Origin: Henricia sp. BOLD:AAB3569
Lineage: Eukaryota; Echinodermata; Asteroidea; Spinulosida; Echinasteridae
Assembly (NCBI GenBank): GCA_037783545.1
Contig: JBBELK010000060.1
Coordinates: 4,216,001 to 4,280,000 of the forward strand
Length of the DNA stretch: 64,000 nucleotides
Direction: 5' to 3'
The first letter of the stretch is position 1. Every line of letters begins with the position of its first letter. Below the pieces are notes generated by a model, which was not told the DNA's origin, searched no databases, and saw nothing but the letters and a program-made list of their open reading frames with translations. The translations under genes were made by a program, and so were the position numbers. This document shows, in pieces, positions 25,201-40,200 of the stretch.

Positions 25201-28200
25201 CAGCATCAAGTCAACAGACGAACAGCAGGCAAGCTCACTCACCAAAACAGCTCTTGGATTGGTGACATTCAGTGCCGTCTTACGCTCCAGACCCTATGGA
25301 TAGAATGACAATTCTATAGTACATGCAATTAAACTAAAGCCGGCCTCTCACTGTGCAATTCTGCTTACAATTTCCCACGATTAGGTGAGACTTGTTGAGA
25401 TTACCATCGTCAAACGACATGAAAAATGGCCAAAGGCTGTAAGTCACCTGAAAGTTGTCTATTCTGAAAGACTCCCTGGAATGTGGGACACCCTGGCCTG
25501 GGCCAGTAACTCGACATGTTAATGTGCTAGAGTTGGGGTCCATGTTCCTATAGACCGTATCGAATAGCCGCCATTTCGTGGGGCACCTTTTGTTACTTAA
25601 ACAGTTCAACAATGGAAGCACAATATGTGCAACCATGCATGTCATCAAGGAACAAAGAAATTCCCCCTCGAAATGGCGGCTCTTCGATACGGTCTATACA
25701 GCGTTTCCAGCATTTCATGAAAACAAAATAACTCAATTTTTTCCCTCGGATTTTCACTGGCAAATTTTCTAAATTTCAGGATAGATATTTTGACCCATTT
25801 CCAGTTTGACAACACGGTGATCATCCAGGGAATGTGCTGTTTAGATATGAGACATACATGACAGACGGACCACTTTCTCTTTTTGAACCAATCAAATTCC
25901 CTGACTTTCCCTGATTTGAGGTATTTTTTCTGTATTCCCGACGTTTCACCTCGAGTGAAAAAAAAGAAACCCATTTCCCAGTTTTCCCGATTTCCAATAT
26001 GGCTGGGAACCCTGCTATACTAAATCAACACACACTATTAAACAGACCCCCCTCTTACTCTGAGGCACAGCTTGAGGGTGATAGAGCTCTGTGGTCCTGA
26101 TCCATCCAGCTGGAATGGCTGCTCCAGGGCCATGTTGTGTGATGTCAGGAGACGTGTGATTGGCAGCACCAGCATCCCGATACAGCGCTCTTTCTTCTTG
26201 TCCATTACCTAGGCAATGGGTAGAAACAATGGCATCTTGATTTCTGATTGAACCAGATCAAATTGCATGTGGTGAGGTTTTGGTTGGTTTGGATTGGATC
26301 AATAAAGGAGGTTTAAAGATCTGTTTTCCAGATCATATTTTGACACACCACCCCCTCCATTTTTCCCATGGGTGTTGACATTTTGATACCATATCAAATT
26401 GACCACTCTCACAGACGCCATCTTTGCGTATTAAACGCCATCAAGTAAGCGCATGCACACCCTAAAAAATGTGACGTCATTTGAACGTGATCAATTGTTC
26501 TCATTACCATTCTGAAATTTTGCATATCCAAGGATATAGTAAAAAAACATGAATTTTTAGTAAACCAACTTATACAGTTCCAAAAAGCAATGCAGTGATT
26601 ACAATAAACTGTTTGCTTCCACATCCAAATTGGAGATTGCAAATTCCCTGTTTTCTTCCCGTGGATAGTATTTTGGGGAGGTATTTTAACATGGTTGTTA
26701 GGTTAGAATGAAAGTCTTTTTCTGGAAAAATCTTAACAAGCTCCTTTAATAATCCTCTACCTGCTTCTATACCCACATATCCTCCCCTAATCATACACTC
26801 CCCCACCCCATTTATCTATGGTTTTTAAATCTTACCCTCTTGGACAAAACTCATGAAACTCACTCAATAAAATTTGTCAGGTCTCGTTTACATATGAAAA
26901 TTTTGTTTAAATCTGTTGAAAAATGACAAGGTTATTCAAGATCCAAAGTAGGACTTTTTTTACACGTACATTATGTACAGCTTCACATCCCTTTCGAAAG
27001 ATGGGGCAATGCATAGTTCCGAGTTAATAACCTTGCCCCTTAGATACTGTTGCTATGTGCTCACAAGCCATCGCAGAAAAATGGTGACACAAAGTACAAA
27101 GCAATGGGACTCGGCATGGAAAGCACAGATTCATTGGAGAAAACTTAAACGTATTTATGTTTTAGGGTCGACAGTTACCGTAGCACTCACTGAGCAAAGG
27201 GCTAGTAATACAGGGATGACATATATTCATAAAAATGCGCTTTCCTACATGTACCTTTGAACAGCGAATCGCCCGACATTGAAACCAAAAATTTACCCGG
27301 ATCACCGCATACAACACTGTACAAACTATGTGCAGAAAATCCTGTGATGTCGTTTGTGAGGCAATGCACTTTGACCTATGTGGGCGATGTCTGCTAGCTC
27401 TGTTGTGATTGGTCGGCGGGTTCGGCTTGATTGACAGGTCGGAACTATGCATTGGTGTGAAGCACCTTGCTCAAGGGTGACAAGTACCAGAGGCAACCAT
27501 CGAACCCACAACCTTATAAGCTTGTTCAACCGAAGATTGCGAGTCCATGACCCATATAACTCGGCCATAGTACTCCACATGTTAATTATATTTGCAGGTT
27601 TAGACTGCAACCCCCAAACACACTTCAACAAAGTCCAATCTATGCCACATATTACCTCCACTCTCAGGTTCTGTAGACTCGGACTCTGGATCAAGAAATT
27701 GAACACTTCCTCCCACACTGGCGAAACTGTCATTTTCTTAATCTGTAGTGTTTTCAAAGAAAGTCACAAACAATCTTAATACAGGAAGTCTTACCAAATG
27801 GTCAGGCACATAACTCATTATTCCCAAAGTGCCCAAAATAGCCCTGCAGCTTTCTCCTCAAAGTGCTCCAAACTGCCCTGTATTTTTTATCATGTTTAAC
27901 TCAGTGAAATTCAAGTTTCTGCAAACACACCCTCAATCGATAGGCATGTACTCATAGCTTGACTCATCCTCTTTTAAATTTTGTGTTCAGTAAGGGTGGC
28001 TACTATTAGATATCTGTGGTTATTGACCTCGACAAGGAACATTACTTAACATCCAAAAGGCTTTGAGGAGTAATAAGACGCTACTTGTTACCAGTGATGA
28101 GTGCTATTGGGATAAACTACACCACTATAGACAAATGTCAACAACTGTACACCCACAACATCAGTGTGGGTGCACTTTAATATTGTTAAAGTACGTAAAA

Positions 28201-31200
28201 GCTCGGTGAGTTTTACCGAAAAAGTGCACACAGGGATATACTGTAGTAAATTACAGCAGATGGCACAGTAATAATAATAATAATAGCAAAGCACTTATTA
28301 GGCGCACAATATCTGGAGGCCATTCAAAGGCGCCAGGTCAAGAAAGAAAGAAAGTCAGTAATTGTTGTGAAAAGCCTGGTGAAAAAGAAAAGTCTTTAAA
28401 TGACGTTTAAAGACAGAAAGATCACGTGTGGCTCTGAGCTCATCTGGCAAAGAATTCCAAAGACGGGGTGCATAACTAGTACCGTTATTGCAAAAGTTGA
28501 TCCAGTAGGTGGCGCTATTCAGCACAGCATTCAATTGATGAGCAACTAGTCTACGGGTTTTCAACATGACACAGAATCTTTGGGCGTATTCGAAACCCCG
28601 TTCGCATGTTGCCAGAACACGAGAAAGGAGTTTCGAATGCCGAGAACGAAGACGCAAACATCGTTCACTAACAAGATTCTCACTCCCTGTTTAATGAGGA
28701 GTAGATGAAGAGCACTCGAGAATTAACAAAGATGGCCGACAAAGACTGAAAGGCTACGGCTGGAAATGATTTAGCTGGATACTGGTATTTTACTCGCAAC
28801 TTTAGTTGGGTTTAACTACGTGCTTTTGATACTACAAAGAGAAACAACGGAATAAAACAACATGACAAGTTCCTCTATATGGAGTTCACTCAGAGATTTG
28901 GAGGCAGTATTTTTTCAACAACCAGAGCATTACCAACTTTTTGAGAATATGATGCAATCACACAATCATATGCACTTGCGTGTTCGTAACTGTCAACCTA
29001 CAGAATGCCGTTAGAGTCACTCGAGTACAGGGTTTTGAATACACCCTTTAAGTCCAACTTACCTGACTTGTCTTGCTTTCTCGTCCGACAGACATTGTAA
29101 CATAAGGGTGAGGAAAGGATGATGAACGGAGGGAGATCTAGGGAGATAAACAGCGGCAATCAAAATGTTAATACCCAAAACAGAGTTTCTGCAAAAAGTT
29201 GCACCATTTGTGACAAATCAACAACATAATAAATTTCTGTATACATCTGTTGGACAAATCCGCTGTGCATCAGAAACACCGTGAAAATACTCAAAAACAA
29301 TTCAGACAAAATCATACAAATTCAAAACATTGAAAATAACCTAAGTTATCTCTTCAGAACTGAAACGTATTTCTTTTATTTTGAGACCAAAGGTATTTTC
29401 TGAAAATATGGTCTCTGTTGCCAAAATGCCCCCTTTACCGTGGAAAGACTCATGTATGATACCACGACATGTCTTCAACTGTTTGTAAATTTGTTTAAAT
29501 ATTTTACACTATTTAGAAATTGCTCGGGAATTTCTTTTAAAAAATGATAACTTGGACAAGCCATTTGTATAAATGTATCAAAATGTCACACTATAAGGCT
29601 CCTGTTTTTGACGAAAGACCGGTACTCACAGGCAAATCTTTGGCCGAGTCGAGTTTGACAATCAAGACGGCCGCCGATGAAGTGGAGTCATCTGTATCCT
29701 CCTCCTCCCCCTCTTCATCACTGCTCCTGGTAGTGTTGAACATGCGCTGCATCCAAAGTGGCAAAAATGATATGGTTGTCATGACGATGAAAGTTCAAAA
29801 AGAAAGTTCCGAAGACAAATAAATTGGTAGAAAGTGTTGGATTATATCTTTTAGATACACTTGAAAATCGACTTAGACTTTCATGATCAATCCATGAATA
29901 TCAAAAACCAAACAACTGCTTTTGGCTCATTGTGATGGACAATAACTGGGGGCCATTCACAAAACATGAGTGATGTCTTTATGTACATGTAATGCTAGCA
30001 TTACAGTAACATGGTGCAGGTCAGGTACCAAATTGTCCAAGTCCTGGGGTCGATTTCACAAAGATTTGCGAAGTACCAAATCCATCGCAACTCGCCAAAC
30101 CCGTGGCAAACTTACAAAGGATTCGGCGAGTTGCGATGGATTTGGTACTTCCGCTGGTCGCAAGTCTTCGTGAAATCGACCCCCGACCTGCTATTGTGTT
30201 TCATTTTTGTTAATTGTAAAATGCTTAAAAATTCCAAGGGTTTTGTTTTTCATCTCTAATAATTATGGATAAACTTTTAACTTTGCCAGGGGAGAAATAC
30301 CCAGTTAATAAAAAAAATTTGAAAGATACTTTTATTGAAATGGTGACAAAACAGTGGCAATGTTGACTTCCCTATCATGCAGTGGTCCAAGGTTCACACT
30401 CAACCCGGATGTTGACAGGTTTTAATAAAACCTAAACTGTGGGTTATTTCTTTAATTGTACAAAGTTGTAACTGCCTTAAATACATCATTTTCAATACAC
30501 TACTTGCATATTCAACTTCTTCAAATGAACAATGAAAATTAATGTTAGAATAGCAACTACAATATTAAATGTAAAGCTAAATTGTCTGAAATAGCATGCA
30601 AACTTGTGAGCAGGCAAAAATTAACTTGGAATCAATCTCATAGAAATTCACAATAGAAAAATTAAATGTATGTGGAACTTTTTGTGAATATTCCAACTTT
30701 TCCCTTTCCAGAACTGGTGGGGTTTATTATTTCCATGACAGCCTATCACTTGTAGGGACCTGTGACCGCCACTACAACCCTGAGCAAGTTCGGGCGGGCG
30801 ACTAGACTTAACCATAGTCAATATGGGCAGTGCGGGCGACTATAGTTAATTAGACTAACCTACCCCCGGGGCTTGGTTCCTCTAGTCAGACTAGCTAGTC
30901 AAACGACGCAGCGCTCGAGTGACATCTAGATTGAATATAGTTAGTCTAGTTAACTATATTCGCCCGCCCGAACTTGCTCTATGTCACCCGAACGCTGAAT
31001 GGTTTGACTAGCTGGTCTGACTAGAGGAACCAAGCCCCGGGGGTAGGTTAGTCTAGTCAACTATAGTCCCCCACCCGAACTTGCTCCCTGTTGAACATCA
31101 ACTTCTCTTGAATAAAGACTAGTATCAGGGCCCAATTACACGATGCTGCTTATAAGCATTACTACCTAACATATAGCAGAGAGATTGTGCTAAAACTACA

Positions 31201-34200
31201 GCAGTATTTTGAGCTTTCATGTAAGCTTGGGTGTGCCTAGAGAGGGCTATTGTTGCATCACTATTTTAAGCAAATTTTGCTTTTCAAGTTTCTGTGGGTT
31301 TTGCAGTGCTTAGGTGTGCATTACATACAGCCAGAGGGTCTGTTAGTAGAAAAATGGCTGTTAAGCAGCACCATAAAATTGGTTCCTATTCGTTTAATAG
31401 CCGAGTTTGACTTATAGATTCAGTGTAAATTATAAATAAATACCACTAAAAATCAACAAATACATGCATTTTGAGCACCAGTAGTGCCACCCATAACAAT
31501 GGTCAATATTTGTGTCATAAATCTGTGGTTCACCATACAAAAATTGCACCCAGTTCTTGTACATAAAAGGGTTGCTACCAAAATTTATAGGTTCAATAAA
31601 ATGTCTACAAGCATGCAACTAAAAAAGCACACCGATCTGAAAAAAATAAACATGAATGACGATGTTTAGCTCCAGTGACCGTAACAACTTTAGGGAAAGG
31701 TACATGCAGGTAAGGTATATTAACAAAGTTTGAACATTTAACTACAGTCATTTACATAGTTACTAAACGCATGCATGCAAATGATGTTAAAAAAGAAATA
31801 AAATGTGTACTGCAAAATGTGTACGACAACAAAATATGTAAGGTGTCAAATCCCACAGTTGGGGTTGTACACATTTATGGGGGAGGGGGAGGGGGGAGGG
31901 GGGAGAAGGGGCAGGGGGAGAAGGGGCAGGGGGAGAATGGAGGTGGAGTTAGAGTAAAACACAAAGGGGAAAATTAGTTACTAATGTAGTTTGAGCAGTG
32001 ACAAGGGTTTTACCCAATACATATATACTAAAAGAGTTGCGACATAAACCATGCAAACCCCATCGTTTCGGAAACAAAATGGCAGCCACATACGTGTGGT
32101 AAACAGGCAGAGATCCGTGCGCCGAGCTCATGAATATTTTGTATTCCCTAAAATTCTTCTTTATAAGAGAGAGAGAGAGAGAGAGAGAGTTGCTAGCTGA
32201 ACGAGAGTAGTCTTGTGTAGAATATGGCCATCTTCATGATGTGAGGTATTTTCCTTGAACAATCTAGCTCATAAAAGTGACCCTATTTTTCCCAGTAGCG
32301 TATGTGACTTTTTTTTAAATGGACGCTGGCAATTTTCGCTTTTGCAGGGGTAGTTTTGTTTCAAGTGGAAATTAGGGAATAAAAGTGACGGATTACTCTC
32401 ATAAAATTGAACAGAATACACTTGAACCGTAATGACGTCACGCAATGTTTACCGCGGTGCATGGGTGAAAAGTGGGACGAAATCTCTGCATCTCTAGTTT
32501 GCGTGCGTTGTATGCATAGCGCCTAGCGTATTATAGTCTAGTCAATTTACGATTTGACCTTGAACTAATTGCAATAGAAATCATTCTAACATGAATATAG
32601 GCCGCAACATTCAAATAAACAACATATTAAAAATCTAATTGTTTCTTTTGAGTGGAAAGGTGTTTTTGAAGCAGTTTTTGAAGACAAACATTAAGAATTA
32701 AAATTTAGTCTGGTAACGTTCCTCAGTCTGTATGTTTCGTAATAGTGGATGTGTAGTTAAAACGACCACTTGCGAGCAGACGACGACGTCTCAGAAACTA
32801 GTCTGGTAACGTACTTCAACCTACATGTTTCGCGATGGTAGGTGCATGGTAATCACGACCACTTGCGAGCAGACGGCAGTGTCCAAATCAGGTGCTCGCT
32901 TAAGAAAAACGCTCTTGCAAAAAAAGATTAATTTTATTACTGTAAAATATTTGACATTTATAGCATTTTCAAATTGTGGTCACTGCTCAGACCAAACTGA
33001 AGAAATACAGGGCGTCCATAAAAAAAGGAAACCCATCTTTAAATGCAAATTATTTCAATGCAATATTTAAATGCAATATTTCAAAAAGAGGTATGTCCAA
33101 TGGTACCAGGGTCATTATGTAACTGTCATGCATGACTGAGCAAACATGGCCATTATGAAAGGTGGTGAAATCATCACTGTGACAATTTAGCACTTGAAAG
33201 TGGGAGAGGGGCAATGAAGTGATGAAAGAACACATTTCTTTTCAAACCTTACCTTACAGATAAACGTAGGGGTGTGTGCCCTCGACATGCTCACCATTTC
33301 TCTCAATACACAGCTCACATCTTCTCCTCATGTCTCTGACTGCTCGTCTTATCATTACATGGTCTTGGCGGAGGTGATTAACAGCAAAAGAAAGTTTAAG
33401 ATGCCCACACATCCATTACCACACAGGAAAATAACTTGTCACAGAGATGATTTTACCACCTTCCATAATGGCCATGTTTGCTCAGTCATGCACGACAGTT
33501 ACATAATGACCCTGGTACCATTGGACAGAGGACAGTCTGGACTTTCCCTACATACACACCTCTGTTTAAAATATTGCACAGATTTCTGATAATTTGCATT
33601 TAAAAATGTTTCTTTTTTTATGGACACAAAAATTCCACTTTGGGGGAGGGGAAAGATAGAAAAAACTTCTGTCCACAAAACTTCTCAGGCAGCATTACTA
33701 AAAGACTACAACTACAGTGCCACAAAGTGGTTACCATGTTAATGGGTTGTGTCCCTACCTCATCCATTTCCTCATCGTGTTCCTCCTGAAGTTCCTTCTC
33801 ATTCTATCAGATGTTAGCATTGATAAGTTCAAAGAGTTCAACATTTGCATTAATTGGACACGGTTTCAGAGGTTGCATGGTGCATGAAATATGAAATAAC
33901 GGGTTTACGTGTGGTCTAGTGGGTACACAGGCGTGCTTGTGATCGAAGGGTTATGGGTTCGAGCCCCACTTGTGCCAACGTCAACATGTTTGTGTCCGTG
34001 GGCAAGACACTTAATCTCAATTGGCTTGTCAACCCAAGCGATATTTGGGGAGCTATTAGTGGGAATGTCACAATCTAACTAATGATAGGATTGTGCGCCT
34101 TGGCCAGGTAGCGAAATGGTTCTGGTGATTTCCTGATGGCAGTGATAATGTTAATGGCAACAGCGCCAGTAGTACCCTAGGGTAGACATGTGCGCTATAC

Positions 34201-37200
34201 AAGTGTCCACTATTACGGTGGCACCATGTATCGGAACTATCTCTTTTGGAAAAGTGTGGCTGTGGAAATTACTCGAGCGCAGACTAGATGTCAAATAATT
34301 TGCCTACTAGTATGAAAAATCACATGTGTGAGTTAATCTGTTACAGGGAGCACCGAGTTACAGAAACATTAATCTAAATGTGGGTACAGTGCATGGTAGA
34401 AAACCACTCTGGATTGTTAACAATAGACCAACCCATGGTTTACGTCCCACCCTCACACATTTCATCAACCAAACAATTTGAAGGGCGATGGTAATTCATC
34501 TGGTCTTTTGGTGACGCAAACAATGTACTTATAATTAATGATTTTGTTCTAGACATGTTTCTATGTTGAGGTAGGGGCGCCCCCTCACTGGATTGGTCTA
34601 TTATTAATTTGTACAAAATTATGTTCCATAATGTGAATGCGCAGCTAAAAGGAACATGTCCAGATCTTATTTTTTTGACCTCATTTTTCCCACGGGTGTT
34701 GAGATTTTGCTACCATGTCATTTGTCACGTTTTTCTCATTACCATTCTGAAATTTCGTGCTCTAAATCTGTATAGTTTCAAAAATATCGTCAAAAAACAC
34801 CAAATGTTTTGTAAACTAATTCATCCTGTTACATAAAGCAGTGCAATGATTACACCAACCTTTTTGCTTCCACATCCAAAATGGAGATTGCAAGTTTCCT
34901 GTTTTCTACCCATGGATATTTTGGGGAGGTATTTGACATGATTGTTAGGTTAAAACGAAATCCATTTTCTAAAAAAATCTGGACAAGCTCCTTTAAAAGG
35001 CAGAGGCTCGTCAGCAATGCGCGCGCTCCAAATTCGTGCCACGAAATGCGCAGCTCCATGCCCTTGCTATGGAGCTGCATATTTCAGGGCACGAATTTGG
35101 AGCGCGCGCATTTCTGACGAGTCTGTGCCTTTAAAGAAGTTACTAGGCACTAATAACATTACAAACTACAAATAGCTGCCATGATGATATGACATTATAA
35201 GGATGAAAGCAGTGTTCAAAACGTATCTTTACCTCATAGACGACCTTGGATGAATCAGTGAGGGTCAGCCACGTCAAGCCCAAATGGATATCCCCATGCT
35301 TGGCTTCCTGCAGTGGCAGCCACTGAAAAGCACAAAAAAAACTATGAATGCTAGGATAGGGCGACAATTTGTGTGTAAAAAAGCTATATTAGGGTGACAT
35401 GCTCAATAGGTCAAAAACCATTTTTTTTAGGTCAAAAACCATTTTTTTTAAAGGTCAAAACCATTTTTATTAGGACTAGAGTTGTTTCTCTTTGGTCTGG
35501 AACCACTTTTGGAAGCTTTGGGTCATTTTGAGTGACTCTTGCCGAAATTTCGGTGGTCCCCGGGGAGAGTCTTCCCGAAGTGTCGCCCTATTGCGGCATT
35601 CAGCGTTGTTTAAAAAATTATTATTATTATTAATTATTTCTGATATTGAAACCAAGGATTCCTTAAAAGTACCCAAGGCAGTGTAGCTCATAAGCCTGAA
35701 GAAACCTGTTACTTGGTAAAGAAATGCTCAGTTTTAGAGGTGGGAGGAAAACCCCTATACACAATTCTGTATCTAGGGGAAAACCCACTGAATAAAGCAG
35801 GGACTGAGAACCCAAATCCACATGCTGACCCGGACGGGATTCGAACCAGGGCCACAGAGGTGGAAAGCGAGAAAAGTACCACTACACTAATCTGATTCCC
35901 ACTAGATATGAAAAAGGTGGATACAGATTCAGAATTTCTATGCGAATCTGAAAACCTGCCGCGTACATTACATCTCGATTCAGGTTCAATCCACCTTCCA
36001 CACTGCACAGGGATGTAATTTATTCTGGTTTTTCCCGGAATAATCACATCCCTGCACTGCAACGGTCACTGCTGAACTGTGCGTTCTGTGTGCATGTGGG
36101 GTGTTGTTTGTTGAATGCTACTACAATATGTGTATCACAAAATTTCCATGCCAACAACACTCAAATTATAAAATCTGTATCTGTTTTACAATGCCACCTA
36201 TTTGACAATTTAGAGGCTCAACCCGGAAATTGTCAGGTTCAACCCTACCCAAATAGTAGATTGAAAAGGTCGATTGAAAGGCAGATCAGACCCGAGTCAA
36301 ACCAGAGTGTGTACTTCTCTCCCTATTTCAATTTAAGCTTGGGAGACCTTTGGCCTCTGCTCTTAGGGCCCCCTACAGCCTCTTCGTCAGGGCTCCTTTA
36401 AAGCCCCAATACATGATTTGCAGTTATCCAAGATTTTGCTTCACGAGTTGACAAAAAATGTGACTAAAAGTGTTGATAGCAATGGTAACATTAGTTCCCG
36501 TCCACATATTCCACATAGGAGAATATAGGGACAGGTAAAGGGCACTTCATCTTGATCTGTGATTGCTCGTCTTTGCGCGTGCGCATTGTGTGTTATATAT
36601 TTAAAAATTGGTGAAGCCCTTTGCTTTAGGCAATGTACATTTGGATATGTTCGACACGCACGGCCGGGTTACAATGCAAAATATACGCACTTGGCTGCCC
36701 TTTACCGATCCCTATATTTTCGCAATAAGCAATAGGATCGGGAACCAATCTATAGTAACATACACCACATGATTTTTTTTCTGTGCAAAATGGTCCCTTT
36801 GTAGGAGAAATTGCCAACTGAAGGTAGTTTTAAAAAAAAAGGTTGTCTGTATTACTGCATCTATGTGGCTTAAATTTCTACAAGGCAGTTTTCTGAACAT
36901 AGTCTTTTAACAGTTTACCAATCATGTACTCCAACTTTAATGTACTCAACTTTAACCCCAACTCCCTAGGGTGAAGGAAAAATCATTTTGATTTTGGAAG
37001 ATTGAAGAACGTTAGGGTAATCACTTTGCAATGCTGCACACTAATACATAATTACTTACTACATCCAGGTGTCCCGCTTCTGCCACATGGTGAAGGTTGA
37101 AGGTAATTCTGCAAGACAAAATACAATTAACTTAAATGAATGCAAAAACTTGTGGGGTAGAAGGTAGAAAAGCATGGGCATGCACAGGTGAAATGACCTT

Positions 37201-40200
37201 GAACCGTTGAACAAATCTGGGGGATTTCACAGCAGCAACAGCAGCGTCGCTAAGCCATTTTCAATGGGGGTGTGACCATGACTCTTGCCAAATATTACCC
37301 ATTTTCGAAAATTGTACAAGCTACATAATTCTTTGTGAAATCGGCTGCTGGGGATACAATGTGGAGAAAAAGGTTTTGTCTTAGGGCAATATCTATTAGC
37401 ACTGGAAGCATCAAACTATCGACCTTGCACTTGAAGGTCTGAAATAAACTAAGCTCAAGGATGAGGGCAAAATTTGTTTGAAATTATGGACGACTTTAAT
37501 TTTTTTAAATGTTGCCTACATATTGCTTGATGGGAATACAAGGCACTTGTTTTCAACACCTGCAACTATAACAATTTTGATGATAAACAAATGCAATTGT
37601 GCTAAAACATTTTATATATTATATTTATTCATTTTTATTCTTGATTTATTAATATAGAACAAAAGTTCGGGATTCAAACTTTAGAAGCACGTGTGGGCTA
37701 GTGGATACATAGCAGTGCTCATGATCGAAAAGTTGTGGGTTTGAGTGTCAAAATGTTTCCATCCATAAGCAACACCTCAATTGCCTCTTCAATCTGAGCG
37801 ATATTTTGGGGAACTGTTTGGGGGAATGCCACAATCTAAGTGCTGATAGGGTTGTGCGCCTTGGCCAGGCAGCCACCTAGTTGAAGCGAAATGGTTCTGG
37901 TGATTCCCTGATGGCAGCAATAAAAACGGCAACAGTGCCAGGAGTAAATTGCAGGCTGCGCTTTCCAAGAATCCACTATTAATGGATTAAGGGGTCGTTC
38001 AAAGTTGTCAACATGTTCACGGCTCTACAGAGGATATTATTTTTAAAAACCCCTCTCCCTCCCCCTGAAATACTACTTATTATTTACATGTTTTGTCACT
38101 GGCGTGTAATATCAAATTTTTACAGTGTATGTAAAGTCTTATGCGGCCCTCGACGCGGCCCTCGACACCCCCCAACCCCCTCCCTCCCCCCCCCCCCCCC
38201 TCCCCCCCCCCCTTTCTACGCCTTGAACAGCCTCCAACAGATATAAAATAATTTTCTCACGTTCCAAGGAAGTCATCTTTTCCTGGACCCTCATCTTTGT
38301 CCCAGACATCAATATCCATGGTCTGGCCATGGCTCTGGTAAACAATTGCCTGAGAAAAATAATAATGGTAATCAAGGTTAAAAACCACCAATTTCTTCAC
38401 TCTGTCATTGTGGTGCACTGTTATGGCAAATAACGTGTGGCAATTAGAAATCTAATAAAAAATTATAAAAGGAAAAAATTACTGTCAGATTTGTAATGGT
38501 TTCAAACAGAAATGTACATTGAGAACCGAGTACAATATTGGAAAATTGAATATACTCAATAAACGTACCTCAAAGAATTTGTCCCATACGGGAGTCAGTG
38601 TCTTACTTATCCTCTTGGTTTTAAAAGTTTGGGAGCCAACTGCAAGTTAAAAAAGGAGGAAAAACTCTACAGTGTTGATAAAGTTACTTCGGGAAAGGGC
38701 AAAACTAAACTTTAATTAACATTCATTCTCTCTATTTCAACTTAAATCACCTTTCCCACAGAAATGTGATGTTTTTATAATTACTTGATGACAGCCTTAT
38801 CTGCAAGGTACAAAACTGGGCCAATACAATCAACCAGGAACTGGCCCTGCACCAAAGTTAACGAGACTTTCAATGTATTCTACTTTAATAAGCTGTGGCA
38901 TTGTTTACATAAACCAAAGCTGGCAACATACATGTACAAGATGGAAGATGCTGTTTAACAGCTAAATGTTGCGAATTAAAGGAGTGTGTACAGAAAATGG
39001 ATTTGATTTTAACCCAAAAATCATCTAAAATACCTCCCAAAAATACTATCCATGAGAAGAAAACAGGAAATTTGCAATCTCCAATCCGGTTGTGGAAGCA
39101 AAAAGGTTAGTGTGATCGCTGCACTGCTTCGTGGAACCAGATAAATTAGTTTACAAAACATCGGTAGTTTTTTGACGATATCATTAAAAATATACGGATT
39201 GAGAATGCAAAATTTCAGAATGGTAATGAGAAAAATATGGCAACTTATCAAAATCTCAACACTCAAAAATGTGATCTGAACACGCTCCTTTAAGTGAGAC
39301 TATTCGTGAGTTTAGGGGGCTAAAATTTGGTCCCCAAAACTCTGAAGCGTATATTCGCCAAGCAATTACAACAACACATGACAATTTAAAGGAACAATTG
39401 TGTGAATCAACTTAGTTGTATTCTACTTTTAGACCATCGTTTCCTCATATCCTGCATTGGTTTCGAGATATTTTATCTTATTTTTTTATTTTTTTTATTA
39501 AACTTTATTTCAAAAGGGTGACCCTTACAGCTAAAAGGCTGACTTTAAAGGGGCCCTCAATCTTAACCCACACCGTGCAATGATTTTTAAACTTAACCTA
39601 CCTCGTACAATGCAGTAGGGGTCCGACTTGCCCTTGGAGAGAATTGCCATGTCTTTGGCCATCAGGTTCTTGGCTTCTATCACATGGATGCGCATTACTC
39701 CCTGTTAAATCAATCAAACTACCGATTAATGATGAGGTAAAAAATACACAGGTTAGAAACTGCAAAGTGGGGCCGAGATGAATGTTTACTCCAAAGCAAA
39801 CATTGAGAGAAAAGTCATATGGTGTTGCATGGTAGCGCAAGTAGGCAAAGTAACGAACACAACATCTGGTATGGTGCCCGATCACCATTGAAATGAAACA
39901 ACCAAACTTGGGATAAGAGAAAAATCATAAGGGCCTTTATCGGGATTCGAACCCGAGACCTCCGACTCACTAGGCAGATGCTCTACCAGCTAAGCTATAA
40001 GGCACAGTTGGTATACTCTCTCAGGTTTTCCCTATGTACATGTAGTTTTAATACTGAGGATAATACTGATATTTTAATACTGAGGATAATGTTGATATTA
40101 GGTTGAAAATGGGAAATCGTACTTGTGGCATGGGATACTTGAGACTGCTGATATCCACATCATCAATGAGCTTGACAGGAACTCTGTTTGGCAAGACGAG

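Larger units (their letters stand above)
25243..29746 (-). other. E-Syt C2B domain exons
   Basis: Exons 29630-29746, 29063-29137, 27656-27742, 26059-26208 and 25243-25293. The fold landmarks [33 protein letters not shown] and IGMLVLP are present. The calcium-binding loops are not: HPY replaces DPY, and a basic MDKKKER replaces the Asp-rich loop. Like many E-Syt C2B domains it is predicted not to bind calcium. Confidence 0.85.
35233..39701 (-). other. E-Syt C2A domain exons
   Basis: Exons 39602-39701, 38569-38639, 38261-38349, 37060-37108 and 35233-35322. The loop residues that bind calcium in C2 domains are kept: Asp260, Asp270 (SDPY), Asp317 and Asp319 (VWDKDEG) and Asp325 (GKDDFLG). The domain ends at LTWLTL. 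It should therefore be calcium-responsive, as in E-Syt C2A, where calcium releases inhibition of lipid transfer. Confidence 0.87.
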
